NCBI GenBank assembly: GCA_005778355.1
Contig: SXON01000250.1
Span: 1-37,859, forward strand
Origin: Pseudomonadota bacterium
Lineage (GTDB): Bacteria; Myxococcota_A; UBA796; SXON01
Direction: 5' to 3'
DNA: 37,859 nt
Numbering within the stretch: the stretch's first letter is position 1; every line of letters begins with the position of its first letter. Under the pieces are notes generated by a model, which was not told where the DNA came from, did no database searches, and saw only the letters and a list, made by a program, of their open reading frames with translations. Below are positions 7,140 through 14,717 of this stretch, in pieces. The position numbers were made by a program, and so were the translations under genes.

Positions 7140-8341
7140 GAGCGCACCACACGATCCGCCGCCGCGAAGCCCGAGCGCGCCGCGTCGTCCATCGAGCCGC
7201 CGCCGCACCAGGCCCCAGCAAGGGCAAAGCGGGGGGGCAAGGCCGCCAGTTTCCGGAGGCGGGCCGCGTGTCCCAGGCCCGGGATGGCCACCGCGTGAGG
7301 GCGACGTACCAGGTGAAGCGCATCGAGGGTGACACTGCGACCCGTGAGCACCCGGTGCTCGGTCGCGATGCGGTCGCGCACGGCAGCGTCGGAAAGGTCG
7401 ACGGCCGCTGGATCGCGGGTGCCACCAAGCAAGGTCGCGCCCGCCTTCAGACCGGCCGGGGCGCGTTCGGGGAAGATCGACGAGGTGAACAGGGTGCCGA
7501 GCACGGCAGCGCCTTCGCGTGGGCCGGCGAGGTATCCGAAACCACGCGGGAAGGCCGCGTCGGGGCTGAGCCAATGTGCGCCCAGGATCGGGGCGTACTC
7601 GAAGGGGGGGACGGCTAGCCAGGGGCAGAGCCCGCGCAGCTTCCAACCCGGGACGGCGACAACTAGCGCTTCCGCCTCGAGTGCGCCCTCGCTGGTGGTT
7701 GCTACCCAGCGATCCCCTCGCCGCTCCACGACATCGACCGATGTCGCGACATGGGACAGGGCCGCAGCGGCGCCGATAGCCCCGATGCCCGATCCGAGGG
7801 TGAAGGTGCCCTTCCCAGCGCTGGGGGCGCGCATCGCCGCCCACAGCGATCCCGCCGCGAAGAGAGACGGAAAGCAGCTCTCCATCTCCAATTTCTCAGC
7901 CTCTGTGGCCCAGATGCCGGTCACCAGCCCGCCCACCACCTCGTCGGCCACCGAGGCACCGAGCCGCGCGGCGAACCAGTCGCGCACCGAGGGGCCGCTC
8001 GCCGGGCGGCGGAAGAGGCCCAAGAGGAGCCCGGGCAGCTCCGCGAGCCGGAAGGGAAAGCGGCGCAGGCGCCCGCCCCGTCGCAAGTAGCGCGCGCTTC
8101 CGCCCAGGGGGGTGACCTCGCGCTGGAGCCCCAAGAGGTCGAGCAAGGCGAAGATCGCCCGCGAGCGCCCGAGAAAGGTCGTAGGACCCGCCTCGATACG
8201 CCAGCCCGGCAGCGGTTCCAGCGTCTGCGCGAGGCCGCCCAGCGGTCCCGGGTCGACAATCCGCACCCCGTGTCCTAGCGCCCGCAAACGCGCGGCGGCG
8301 GCGATGCCGGCGATGCCCCCGCCCACCACGATGGCGTCCAT
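7136..8341 (-). CDS. hemY: Protoporphyrinogen oxidase, HemY-type flavoprotein
   Basis: This 401-residue FAD enzyme should oxidise protoporphyrinogen IX to protoporphyrin IX using oxygen. The N-terminal dinucleotide motif is 'AIVVGGGIAGIAAAARL', followed by an acidic strand end and 'GGLAQTLEPLPGWRIEAGPTTF', as in HemY/PPO. A central 'VADEVVGGLVTGIWATEAEKL' and the C-terminal FAD-contacting 'FALAGAWCGGGSMDDAARSGFAAADRVV' region also fit the family. It is about 50 residues shorter than usual. Its position beside HemN and HemE supports the protoporphyrin route over the coproporphyrin route. Three bases separate it from hemN upstream. Confidence 0.92.
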   Translation of the reverse strand: MDAIVVGGGIAGIAAAARLRALGHGVRIVDPGPLGGLAQTLEPLPGWRIEAGPTTFLGRSRAIFALLDLLGLQREVTPLGGSARYLRRGGRLRRFPFRLAELPGLLLGLFRRPASGPSVRDWFAARLGASVADEVVGGLVTGIWATEAEKLEMESCFPSLFAAGSLWAAMRAPSAGKGTFTLGSGIGAIGAAAALSHVATSVDVVERRGDRWVATTSEGALEAEALVVAVPGWKLRGLCPWLAVPPFEYAPILGAHWLSPDAAFPRGFGYLAGPREGAAVLGTLFTSSIFPERAPAGLKAGATLLGGTRDPAAVDLSDAAVRDRIATEHRVLTGRSVTLDALHLVRRPHAVAIPGLGHAARLRKLAALPPRFALAGAWCGGGSMDDAARSGFAAADRVVRS

Positions 8342-8344
8342 GGA

Positions 8345-9676
8345 CTAGGCCGTCTCTGAGTACCGTCGCGTCGCGACGTCCGCCTCGAGGTAGCGGTCGA
8401 AGACCGCGCACACGTTGCGAATGAAGAATCGCCCGTTCGGCGTCACGCTCACGCGCGAGCCATCGATCGTCACCAGCCCGTCCTCGACGAAGCGCTCGAG
8501 GCGAGACAGCTCCTCAGCGTAGTCCGCGTCGCCCAGGTCCACAGTGAAGTTGCAGAAGAGCGACATGATCACCCGGCGGCGCGCGATGTCATCGGCCGTG
8601 AGCAGGAGGCCTCGCTCGACCGCGAGTTTCCCCTCCCCCACGCGCGCACCGTAGCGCTCGCGGTCCTTGGTGTTCTGGGCGTAGGCCCCGTCGAAGCCGC
8701 CGATGGCGCTCACCCCAAGGCCAAGCAGGTCGTGCCCGGCGTGGGTGGTGTAGCCCTCGAAGTTTCGCTGCAAGCTGCCGTTCTGGAGGGCGAGCACCAA
8801 TTCGTCGCCGGGGAGCGCGAAGTGGTCCATCCCCACCTCGACGTAGCCGGCCCCGCCGAGCTTCTCGCGGGCGAGCGCCCACATGCGCGTGCGGCCGTCG
8901 CTGTCGGGGCGAGCGAAACGTTCGATGAGCTTCTGCTGCGGTTTGAGCCAGGGCACGTGCGCGTACTGGAACAGCGCGATCCGCGTGGGACGCAGCGTGG
9001 CCACGGCGTCGAGGGTGGCGCCGAAGCTCTCCTCGGTCTGCGCGGGCAGGCCGTACACGAGGTCGACACCCACTTGCGCGAGGCCGGCGCCGCGTAGCGT
9101 GCTGAAGGCCTGCCCGACCAGCGGGAAGGGCTGGGGACGGTTCACCGCCGCGAGCACCGTCTCGTCGACGTCTTGCACGCCGAGGTTCACCCGCGTGAAG
9201 CCGATCTTCGGCAGCGCCTCCAGCTCCTCGGAGCTCACAGTGCGCGGGTCGACCTCGATGGACAGCTCCGCGCCTGGACCCAGCGGCCACAGGCCCGCGA
9301 GCCCGGCCACCAGTCGCGACAGGTACTCACTGCGCAGGAAGGTGGGCGTGCCCCCGCCCAGCGCCAGCTGCCCAAGCTTGCGACCCGGTTGCTGGTAGGC
9401 GCGCCAGAGCGCCGCCTCCCGGAGCACGGAATCGACGTATTCAGCACCTAGATCACGGTTCTTCCGGATCTCCACGTGGCAGCCACAGTAATGACAGAGC
9501 CGCTGGCAGAAGGGCACGTGCACGTAGAGCGCCACCGGTCCCTCCCCACGCGAGAGCGGCTCGCGCAGCTCGTCCTCGGCGATCGGCCGGAACTGTGGAG
9601 CGGTGGGGTAGGAGGTGTAGCGGGGCGCGCGCGTGCGGTATCGGTCGACCAGCGCAGGCGCCGGTACCGTGCTCAC
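8345..9676 (-). CDS. hemN: Oxygen-independent coproporphyrinogen III dehydrogenase (radical SAM)
   Basis: This 443-residue radical-SAM enzyme decarboxylates two propionates of coproporphyrinogen III to give protoporphyrinogen IX. True HemN signatures are present: 'APRYTSYPTAPQF' at residues 17-29, the cluster motif C57-x3-C61-x2-C64-x-C66 (CQRLCHYCGC), 'LALGGGTPTFL', 'IEVDPRTV', 'GVQDVDETVLAAVNRPQP', and the C-terminal 'FIRNVCAVFDRYL' typical of HemN rather than HemW. The cysteine after the third ligand (Cys66) is also typical of HemN. The start overlaps the hemE stop (ATGA). With HemY downstream, the last steps combine an oxygen-independent and an oxygen-using enzyme. Confidence 0.96.
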   Translation of the reverse strand: MSTVPAPALVDRYRTRAPRYTSYPTAPQFRPIAEDELREPLSRGEGPVALYVHVPFCQRLCHYCGCHVEIRKNRDLGAEYVDSVLREAALWRAYQQPGRKLGQLALGGGTPTFLRSEYLSRLVAGLAGLWPLGPGAELSIEVDPRTVSSEELEALPKIGFTRVNLGVQDVDETVLAAVNRPQPFPLVGQAFSTLRGAGLAQVGVDLVYGLPAQTEESFGATLDAVATLRPTRIALFQYAHVPWLKPQQKLIERFARPDSDGRTRMWALAREKLGGAGYVEVGMDHFALPGDELVLALQNGSLQRNFEGYTTHAGHDLLGLGVSAIGGFDGAYAQNTKDRERYGARVGEGKLAVERGLLLTADDIARRRVIMSLFCNFTVDLGDADYAEELSRLERFVEDGLVTIDGSRVSVTPNGRFFIRNVCAVFDRYLEADVATRRYSETA

Positions 9677-10674
9677 GGCAGTGCCCTCACCGCGTTCACG
9701 AAGCGGGACACCGACTCGGGTGGCGTGGCGGGCACCACGCCGTGGCCGAGGTTGTAGATGTGATCGTGCGCGCCGCCGGTGGCGTCGAAGACCCCGCGCA
9801 CCGCCGCCTCGATATCACCGCCCAGCAAGATCTCGCTGGCGACGTTGCCCTGCGTGGTCCAGCCTGGAAGCTCTCGCCGCACGGCCGCGAGGTCCGCCCC
9901 AGCATGGACCGACACCCCGGAGAACTTGGCCCTCCCCACCCGTCGTGACAGCTGGTCGGCCCCGCGAAGAAACAAGATGGTGTCGTGCTCAGCGAGGCGA
10001 GCGGCGATGCGCTCGAGCCCCGGCGTCACCAGCCGCGCGTACGTGTCGGCGTCGAGACGTCCCGCCCAGGTGTCGAAAACCTGCACCGTGTCGGCGCCCG
10101 CGCCAAGCTGCGCCAGCAGGTGGTCGGCCACGACGTCGGCGAGCCGGTCGAGCATGGCTTTCGCGCGCGTCTCGTCCGCGCGAATAGACTGGCGCGCAAG
10201 TGGAAACTCCCCGCCTTCGCCGTCGACCATGTAGCAGTAGAGGGTCCAGGGTGCGCCGGCGAAGCCGAGGAGTGCATGGCCCGGGGCGGCGGCGCGGAGC
10301 TGCGCCACTGCCTCGTAAACGTAGTCCAGCGATCCGAGCGTCCCCTCGAGCTGACCGGACTCGCGCAGCGGATTGGCCAGCCGTGGGCCGTCGCCCGGGG
10401 TGAACGAGAGCCCCATCCCGAGCGCGTCGGGGATCTCCAGGATGTCGGAGAACACGATGGTGGCGTCGAGATCGAAGCGCCGCAAGGGCTGCAGCGCGGC
10501 CTCGGTGCACAGCGCTGGGCTGTGCACCAGTTCCATGAAGCTGTGTCGCGACCGCAGCTCGCGGTACTCGGGGAGGAAGCGCCCCGCCTGGCGCATGAGC
10601 CAGACCGGGTGCCCCTCAACGGAGGGGTCGCGATGGAGGGTACCGAGGAAGCGCTGGCGGCCGGTCACACCCAT
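9673..10674 (-). CDS. hemE: Uroporphyrinogen decarboxylase
   Basis: This 333-residue cytosolic enzyme removes four acetate carboxyls from uroporphyrinogen III to give coproporphyrinogen III, the HemN substrate. Key motifs are 'LMRQAGRFLPEYREL' (26-40, substrate-binding arginines), 'FSDILEIPDALG' with the catalytic aspartate Asp77, 'GFAGAPWTLYCYMV', 'FDTWAGRL', and C-terminal 'YNLGHGVVPATPPE'. It is the first of six heme genes transcribed on the minus strand; hemB, hemD and hemH are not in the window. A 10-bp inverted repeat ends five bases before its ATG and covers the only Shine-Dalgarno-like bases, so expression may be controlled there. Confidence 0.96.
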   Translation of the reverse strand: MGVTGRQRFLGTLHRDPSVEGHPVWLMRQAGRFLPEYRELRSRHSFMELVHSPALCTEAALQPLRRFDLDATIVFSDILEIPDALGMGLSFTPGDGPRLANPLRESGQLEGTLGSLDYVYEAVAQLRAAAPGHALLGFAGAPWTLYCYMVDGEGGEFPLARQSIRADETRAKAMLDRLADVVADHLLAQLGAGADTVQVFDTWAGRLDADTYARLVTPGLERIAARLAEHDTILFLRGADQLSRRVGRAKFSGVSVHAGADLAAVRRELPGWTTQGNVASEILLGGDIEAAVRGVFDATGGAHDHIYNLGHGVVPATPPESVSRFVNAVRALP

Positions 10675-10679
10675 TGCTT

Positions 10680-10727
10680 AGCCACCCGGCAGCGCGGAGT
10701 CGGTCAACAGGCGGTCACCGGGTGGCT
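10680..10727 (-). promoter_or_regulatory. Inverted repeat covering the hemE ribosome-binding region
   Basis: AGCCACCCGG (10680-10689) and CCGGGTGGCT (10718-10727) are perfect inverted copies 28 bases apart. On the minus strand the proximal arm ends five bases before the hemE ATG and contains GGGTGG, the only Shine-Dalgarno candidate. Inside the loop lies TTGACC, a possible -35 box, without a good -10. It may be an RNA hairpin limiting hemE translation, a protein operator, or a terminator of the upstream IVP gene. Confidence 0.45.
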
Positions 10728-10763
10728 GTAGGCTGCAGGCCGTAGGCGCTAGGCCTGGGGCCT
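10728..10763. repeat. Degenerate TAGGC-rich repeats at the 3' end of the IVP gene
   Basis: The stretch reads as loose repeats of TAGGC/AGGCC, including GTAGGCTGCAGGCCGTAGGC and the hairpin AGGCC-TGG-GGCCT at 10751-10763. It spans the stop codon of the four-helix-bundle gene. A near-inverted copy of its first part (AGCC-C-TACAGCC) lies at 11218-11229 on the other side of that gene. Confidence 0.5.
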
Positions 10764-11174
10764 CTGGGTTGAAGCGGCCGCGACGAAGCTTTGGCCGTCC
10801 GCAGGCGTGGACGCAGCGCCACGGGCGCGGAGGGCGCGGATCAGGCCGCCCAGCACTCGCCCAGTCTCAGCCGAAAGAGGTGCGAGCTCAGAGTGGGCGG
10901 CCTCATCCAGGTAGCCGAGGCGACGAGCCAGCAAGAGCTGATACTCGACCTCCCTCGCCGAGGCGAAGGCGACGTCTAGGAAGCGCACGTAGTCGCCGTG
11001 CGTCGACCGCGCGCAGCCCTCCACGATGCTCGACGGTATGGAGACGGCACCGCGGCGGAGTTGTGCAGTCAGGCCAAAGAGCTCGCTGCGTGGGAAGTCG
11101 CCCGTGTGCCGATACACAGCGAGCGCAAGCGAATCCGCCAACTCAAAGGCCCGTAGGCGAGTATGGTCCCGCAT
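10749..11174 (-). CDS. Four-helix bundle protein (23S rRNA intervening-sequence protein family)
   Basis: This small helical protein of 141 residues belongs to the S23/IVP four-helix bundle family. The signature is 'RAFELADSLALAVYRHTGDF' near the N-terminus, then 'LFGLTAQLRRGAVSIPSSIVEGCAR' and 'DYVRFLDVAFASAREVEYQLLLARRLGYL'. Such proteins are encoded in rRNA intervening sequences or as free-standing copies flanked by short repeats; their molecular role is unknown. The relatives Avd and bAvd serve diversity-generating retroelements, but no reverse transcriptase is seen here. The ATG at 11174 (MRDHTRL) fits the family better than one 12 codons upstream. The C-terminus runs into the flanking repeat, a sign of drift or recent insertion. 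Confidence 0.85.
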   Translation of the reverse strand: MRDHTRLRAFELADSLALAVYRHTGDFPRSELFGLTAQLRRGAVSIPSSIVEGCARSTHGDYVRFLDVAFASAREVEYQLLLARRLGYLDEAAHSELAPLSAETGRVLGGLIRALRARGAASTPADGQSFVAAASTQRPQA

Positions 11175-11250
11175 GGGCGCAGGGCTAAGCACCGTCGCGG
11201 CGACGCCCATCCCAGAAAGCCCTACAGCCCAATGCCCACCGCCTCCAGCC

Positions 11251-11766
11251 TCACGGACAATTCACCTTCGTCCGAGCCACGCACTCCGCCGCGCACTTGG
11301 TGCGGCGCAGCTCGAGGTCGGTGTAGTTCTGGGCCACGAGGTGTTTGTCGACGGCGGCGCACATGTCCTTGCGACCCTCGTCCCAGGACCGGTAGCCCGT
11401 GAGCTCGATCTTGAGGACCTCCCCCGTCCAGCACTCGGTGCTCTCCAGCGCCACGTAGCAGTACCTCTGGTCGGCCAGCGTGGCGTCGGGGAAGCAGTTC
11501 ACGTGCGCGTCGGCGGCGCGAGCGTTGCACGAGGCCGTTTCCGCCGGGTCGACCAGCGGCGACTGCAGCTTCCAGTAGGTGGTGTAGGCGCGCAACGCCG
11601 CCTCGAGTGCGGCACGGGTGGCCTTCTCGGCTGATTTCTCGGCAGAGCCACCGGCAGTGATGTCGAAAGACTCGCGGACGTTGCAGCCCTCGGCGGGGCC
11701 GGTCCAGGCGGCCACGCAGCGGTTCGCCTCTCCTGCGGTCGCGACACTAAGAAGCATGAGCATCAT
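11251..11766 (-). CDS. Small Cys-rich secreted protein of unknown function
   Basis: The 171-residue product is not recognised. A short hydrophobic N-terminus (MMLMLLSVATAGEA) looks like a signal peptide cleaved near residue 11-14. The mature part has ten cysteines (17, 28, 80, 90, 103, 112, 136, 158, 162, 170), an even number that suggests disulfides outside the cytosol. A charged helical stretch (about 40-62) separates the first two from the rest. A strong GGAGGAG lies just before the ATG, and only nine bases separate it from the stop of the VWA/amidotransferase-like gene. It is therefore almost certainly the last cistron of the MoxR/Bat-like operon and may be a substrate or partner of that system. 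Confidence 0.7.
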   Translation of the reverse strand: MMLMLLSVATAGEANRCVAAWTGPAEGCNVRESFDITAGGSAEKSAEKATRAALEAALRAYTTYWKLQSPLVDPAETASCNARAADAHVNCFPDATLADQRYCYVALESTECWTGEVLKIELTGYRSWDEGRKDMCAAVDKHLVAQNYTDLELRRTKCAAECVARTKVNCP

Positions 11767-11775
11767 TTTCTCCTC

Positions 11776-13980
11776 CTATCTCCGTCCACCACGGCGGCGC
11801 AGAACCCACGACGCGGTGGCCAGAATCCCTGCGAGGAGCGGCCACAGGGGCGCCGCCCACAGCTCGGTTTCCTGGCGATCGCGCACCACGCGGGAGGCGG
11901 CCGGGTCGCGCAGGGGCTCAGCGAAGCTGCCGGGCTCCACGTAGCGACCGCCCGTGGCCTCGGCGAGGGCGCGGAGCAGCTGGCTATCCGGGTTGATCCG
12001 GTCGAGTTCAGGGTCTCTGGTCACCACCGCGTACACGCTCTCCGCCTGCCCGAGGTCTTTCCCATCGGCCAGCTGGGCAGTCACCTTGACCCTGTGCGCC
12101 CCGCGTTCCCCCGTGGGCACCTCGAAAGTCGCCAGCCCGTCGGCGCCCGTCGGCGCGGAGATCGGCACCTGTCCCTCCGGACCGTCCACCACCCCCACCA
12201 CGTTGGCACCCGCCACCGGGGCAAACCCGGCGTCCCGAACTCGCACCGTCACACGTAGCTTCTCGCCGGGCTCCACGTTCTCTCGTGCGATGTCGATGGT
12301 CACCGCCTGGTCGTCGGGGTCGCCCACGAGCCAGCGCATCGCGTTCTTCCAGAAACGCAGGTAGGCCTGGTTGCCCCCACCCTTCCCCGCCTCGCCAAAA
12401 GCCCAGCGCCAGGAGCTGTCAACGGCGAGCGAGAGGGTGCGGCCCTTGCCCACCTGCCGGACGGCAAGCACGGGTGTGTCGCGACCAGAGTGGTCGAGGA
12501 GCACCGCCGCGCCGGCCACGGCGCCGTCATTGAGGTTGAGCCCGTCCATCTCCGCGAGGCTGGCCCACAGCGCCGCGTTCTCGGCGGGCTCGGCCGCGAG
12601 CCGGGTGACGGGGTGGCGCGCGCCGGCCTCGGTCAGCGAGGGGCGGAAGCGCGCCGCGTCGGAGGTCTCGCCCTGCAGTCCGAGCTTGACGGGAAGCACC
12701 TCGGCCACGGGGGTGCCGCCGTAGGCGCCGAGGTCGAAACTACGGTCGCCACCCACCATCGCGAGCGCGCCCCCCTTTTGCACGTACTCCCCGAGGTTGG
12801 CGAGCAGCGTGGGGGCGTCGTGCTCGAAGTAGGGCTGGTAGTCGAAGTTCTGGAGGATCACCAGGTCGAAGGTTGACAGATCGTCGGCGAAGAGCCGCCG
12901 GTAGGGAAACTCGATGAGGGAGAGCTCGGTGCCGCGGTAGCCGGAGCCGAAGTCTTCCAGGGTGCGGAGAATGAAGAAGCTCACCAGATCGACGCCCGGG
13001 TCTTCCTTCAGGAAAAGCCTCAGGAACTTCTGGTCCATCGAGGGCGAGCCGCACACCTGCAATACCCGCACCCGGTCGCGAACCACCCGGATCGCCCGGG
13101 ACATCGCGTTGTTCGTCGGCACCGCGTCGCCCTCGGGCACCGCCACGGTGGCCTCGTAGCTGTAGCGACCGGGGCTGTCGGGGGTGAGCGTGAAGGTGGC
13201 GCTGCCCTTGCCGTCGGCCCCGAGGCGCACGGACTTCGTACCCGCCGGCTGGCCGTTACGCGTGAGGCTAAGCGCCACGTTCTCTACCGCGAGGCCAGTG
13301 GCGGCCACGTCGACGGTGACGGTGAACGGCGCGCGGAGGAAGGCGAAGGAGCCCGCGCGCAGGTCGGTGACGGCGAGGTCGGGCACCTCGCGGTCGCGAC
13401 CGACCTGGTAGATCGTCAAGGGGCCGGGCAATTCAGGCAAGAGCGAGGGATCGATCTTCCCGTCCCGCACGAGGCCCCCGCGGTCGATGCCATCGGTCAC
13501 GAGCACCACGCCCGCGAGCTGCTCGCCTGCGTAGCGACGCGAGAGTGCCTGCAAGACGGCGGGAAAGTTGGTGGCGCCGAGGTCGGCGGCGGGGGGCTGG
13601 CCGCTGCGGAGGTCGCCGCCAAAATGGTAGAGGTCGGCCGTGCCCAGTCGCGAGGCAAGGGCCGTCGCCACCGACAAGCGGCTGCCCCCTTCGGGCTCGG
13701 CCACGCCCATCGAGCGCGAGGCGTCGACGAGGACGACGAGGCGCCCCTCCTCGTTGCGCTCGCCCTCAGACACCAGCACCGGTCGCGACACCATCCACAC
13801 GAGGATGCCCAGCGCGGCCGCGAGGAGGATCCACTCTGCCGCGCGACGTCGCTCCATCGGCCCCGGACGCAGCGCGAGGCCCAGCGTCGCTACGCTCCCG
13901 AGCACGGCGAGCCCCATCGCCCAGCTCTCGCCAGTAAAGACGAGGCTACCGCCCCACTCGCCGCCCAGGAGCCAGGTCAC
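11776..13980 (-). CDS. Membrane-anchored VWA protein with glutamine-amidotransferase-like domain
   Basis: The 734-residue protein begins at a GTG (13980) whose GTGA overlaps the DUF4159 stop. The frame stays open further upstream, but that part is only a shadow. Two hydrophobic helices (about 20-40 and 49-68) precede a VWA domain with the metal-site motif 'VDASRSMG' (Asp86-Ser88-Ser90). A CARDB-like beta domain (about 185-285) is followed by a class-I-amidotransferase-like fold (about 300-520; 'FDLVILQNFDYQPYF', 'GGALAMVGGDRSF') without a convincing catalytic Cys. An Ig-like domain and a C-terminal helix (PLWPLLAGILATASWVL) with an RRRGGRR tail end it. Adhesion or scaffolding at the inner membrane, facing the periplasm, is inferred from the family. 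Confidence 0.85.
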   Translation of the reverse strand: MTWLLGGEWGGSLVFTGESWAMGLAVLGSVATLGLALRPGPMERRRAAEWILLAAALGILVWMVSRPVLVSEGERNEEGRLVVLVDASRSMGVAEPEGGSRLSVATALASRLGTADLYHFGGDLRSGQPPAADLGATNFPAVLQALSRRYAGEQLAGVVLVTDGIDRGGLVRDGKIDPSLLPELPGPLTIYQVGRDREVPDLAVTDLRAGSFAFLRAPFTVTVDVAATGLAVENVALSLTRNGQPAGTKSVRLGADGKGSATFTLTPDSPGRYSYEATVAVPEGDAVPTNNAMSRAIRVVRDRVRVLQVCGSPSMDQKFLRLFLKEDPGVDLVSFFILRTLEDFGSGYRGTELSLIEFPYRRLFADDLSTFDLVILQNFDYQPYFEHDAPTLLANLGEYVQKGGALAMVGGDRSFDLGAYGGTPVAEVLPVKLGLQGETSDAARFRPSLTEAGARHPVTRLAAEPAENAALWASLAEMDGLNLNDGAVAGAAVLLDHSGRDTPVLAVRQVGKGRTLSLAVDSSWRWAFGEAGKGGGNQAYLRFWKNAMRWLVGDPDDQAVTIDIARENVEPGEKLRVTVRVRDAGFAPVAGANVVGVVDGPEGQVPISAPTGADGLATFEVPTGERGAHRVKVTAQLADGKDLGQAESVYAVVTRDPELDRINPDSQLLRALAEATGGRYVEPGSFAEPLRDPAASRVVRDRQETELWAAPLWPLLAGILATASWVLRRRGGRR

Positions 13981-14717
13981 TCGATCCGCCCCTGGTCCAT
14001 GAGCGCGCGCACGTGGGCCTGGTCGTGCTTGTAGTTGCTGGTGAGCGCGTACATCACCACGTTCACCGCCAGCTTGACCGCCTCGCGTCGCTGCAGCTCG
14101 CCACCGGGGTTGCACGCGAAACGGTCGAGACCGTCTTCCCGACGGTCGAGCGCTCCGGAGAGGTCGTCGCCCGAGTAGATGACCGGGTGCATCGAGCCGA
14201 GCTGGATACCCTCCAGCACGCCACGGGTGGCGAGCCGACCAACCGGCTCCTTCAAGAGGAAGAAGGACCGATATACCGAGTGATCGGAGCTGAGCACCGC
14301 CAACGGGCGGGTGGGGAACAGGCCAGCGAGCAGGGCGCGAACCGACTGGTCGAAGGGCCCACCCGCCTCGCCACTCGCGTCGTCGACCAGCAGGAAGCCG
14401 CCGTAGCTGAGGTAGCGGACGAGCTGCTCGCGGGCACGCCCGGACAGCTCGGGGAGAGCCCCGTCGCCCGCAAGCACCGCGAAGGGGTGCGCGAAGAGCT
14501 CGGGGTCGTCGGGCGCCACCGCCACGCTCCGCGGATTGCACTCGACAGAGGTGGTCTGGATGAGTTCGAACAAGAGCCGCGTCCAGGCGTTGGGCCGGGT
14601 GATCGTGCCGCGTTCGAGCTGGATCTCGGCGATGTCGAGCTGGGACGCCTCCCCGAAAGCGAACACCCGGCGCGCGGCGAGCATCGCCGCCATGGCGATT
14701 AGGGCGCGTCGGGTCAT
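13977..14717 (-). CDS. DUF4159 protein, exported
   Basis: This 246-residue protein has an N-terminal signal (MTRRALIAMAAMLAARRVFA) and then the DUF4159 pattern. That pattern includes 'LRERGTIT'-like 'QLERGTITRPNAW', 'ELFAHPFAVLAGDG', 'LVRYLSYGGFLLVDDASGE', 'HSVYRSFFLL' and 'HPVIYSGDDLSGAL'. The fold resembles class I amidotransferases; the function is unknown. DUF4159 genes commonly sit with MoxR, DUF58 and BatA-like genes, as here. Its start overlaps the BatA-like stop (ATGA), and its stop overlaps the next GTG start, so stoichiometric expression of the three is likely. Confidence 0.85.
   Translation of the reverse strand: MTRRALIAMAAMLAARRVFAFGEASQLDIAEIQLERGTITRPNAWTRLLFELIQTTSVECNPRSVAVAPDDPELFAHPFAVLAGDGALPELSGRAREQLVRYLSYGGFLLVDDASGEAGGPFDQSVRALLAGLFPTRPLAVLSSDHSVYRSFFLLKEPVGRLATRGVLEGIQLGSMHPVIYSGDDLSGALDRREDGLDRFACNPGGELQRREAVKLAVNVVMYALTSNYKHDQAHVRALMDQGRIE

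Noticed and set aside
7140..7844. Upstream extension of the hemA frame
   Set aside because: It lies inside hemY and has no similarity to glutamyl-tRNA reductase; the family N-terminus begins at about 7121-7139.
10749..11174. Diversity-generating retroelement, suggested by the Avd-like four-helix bundle
   Set aside because: No reverse transcriptase, template/variable repeat pair or target gene is seen within several kilobases.
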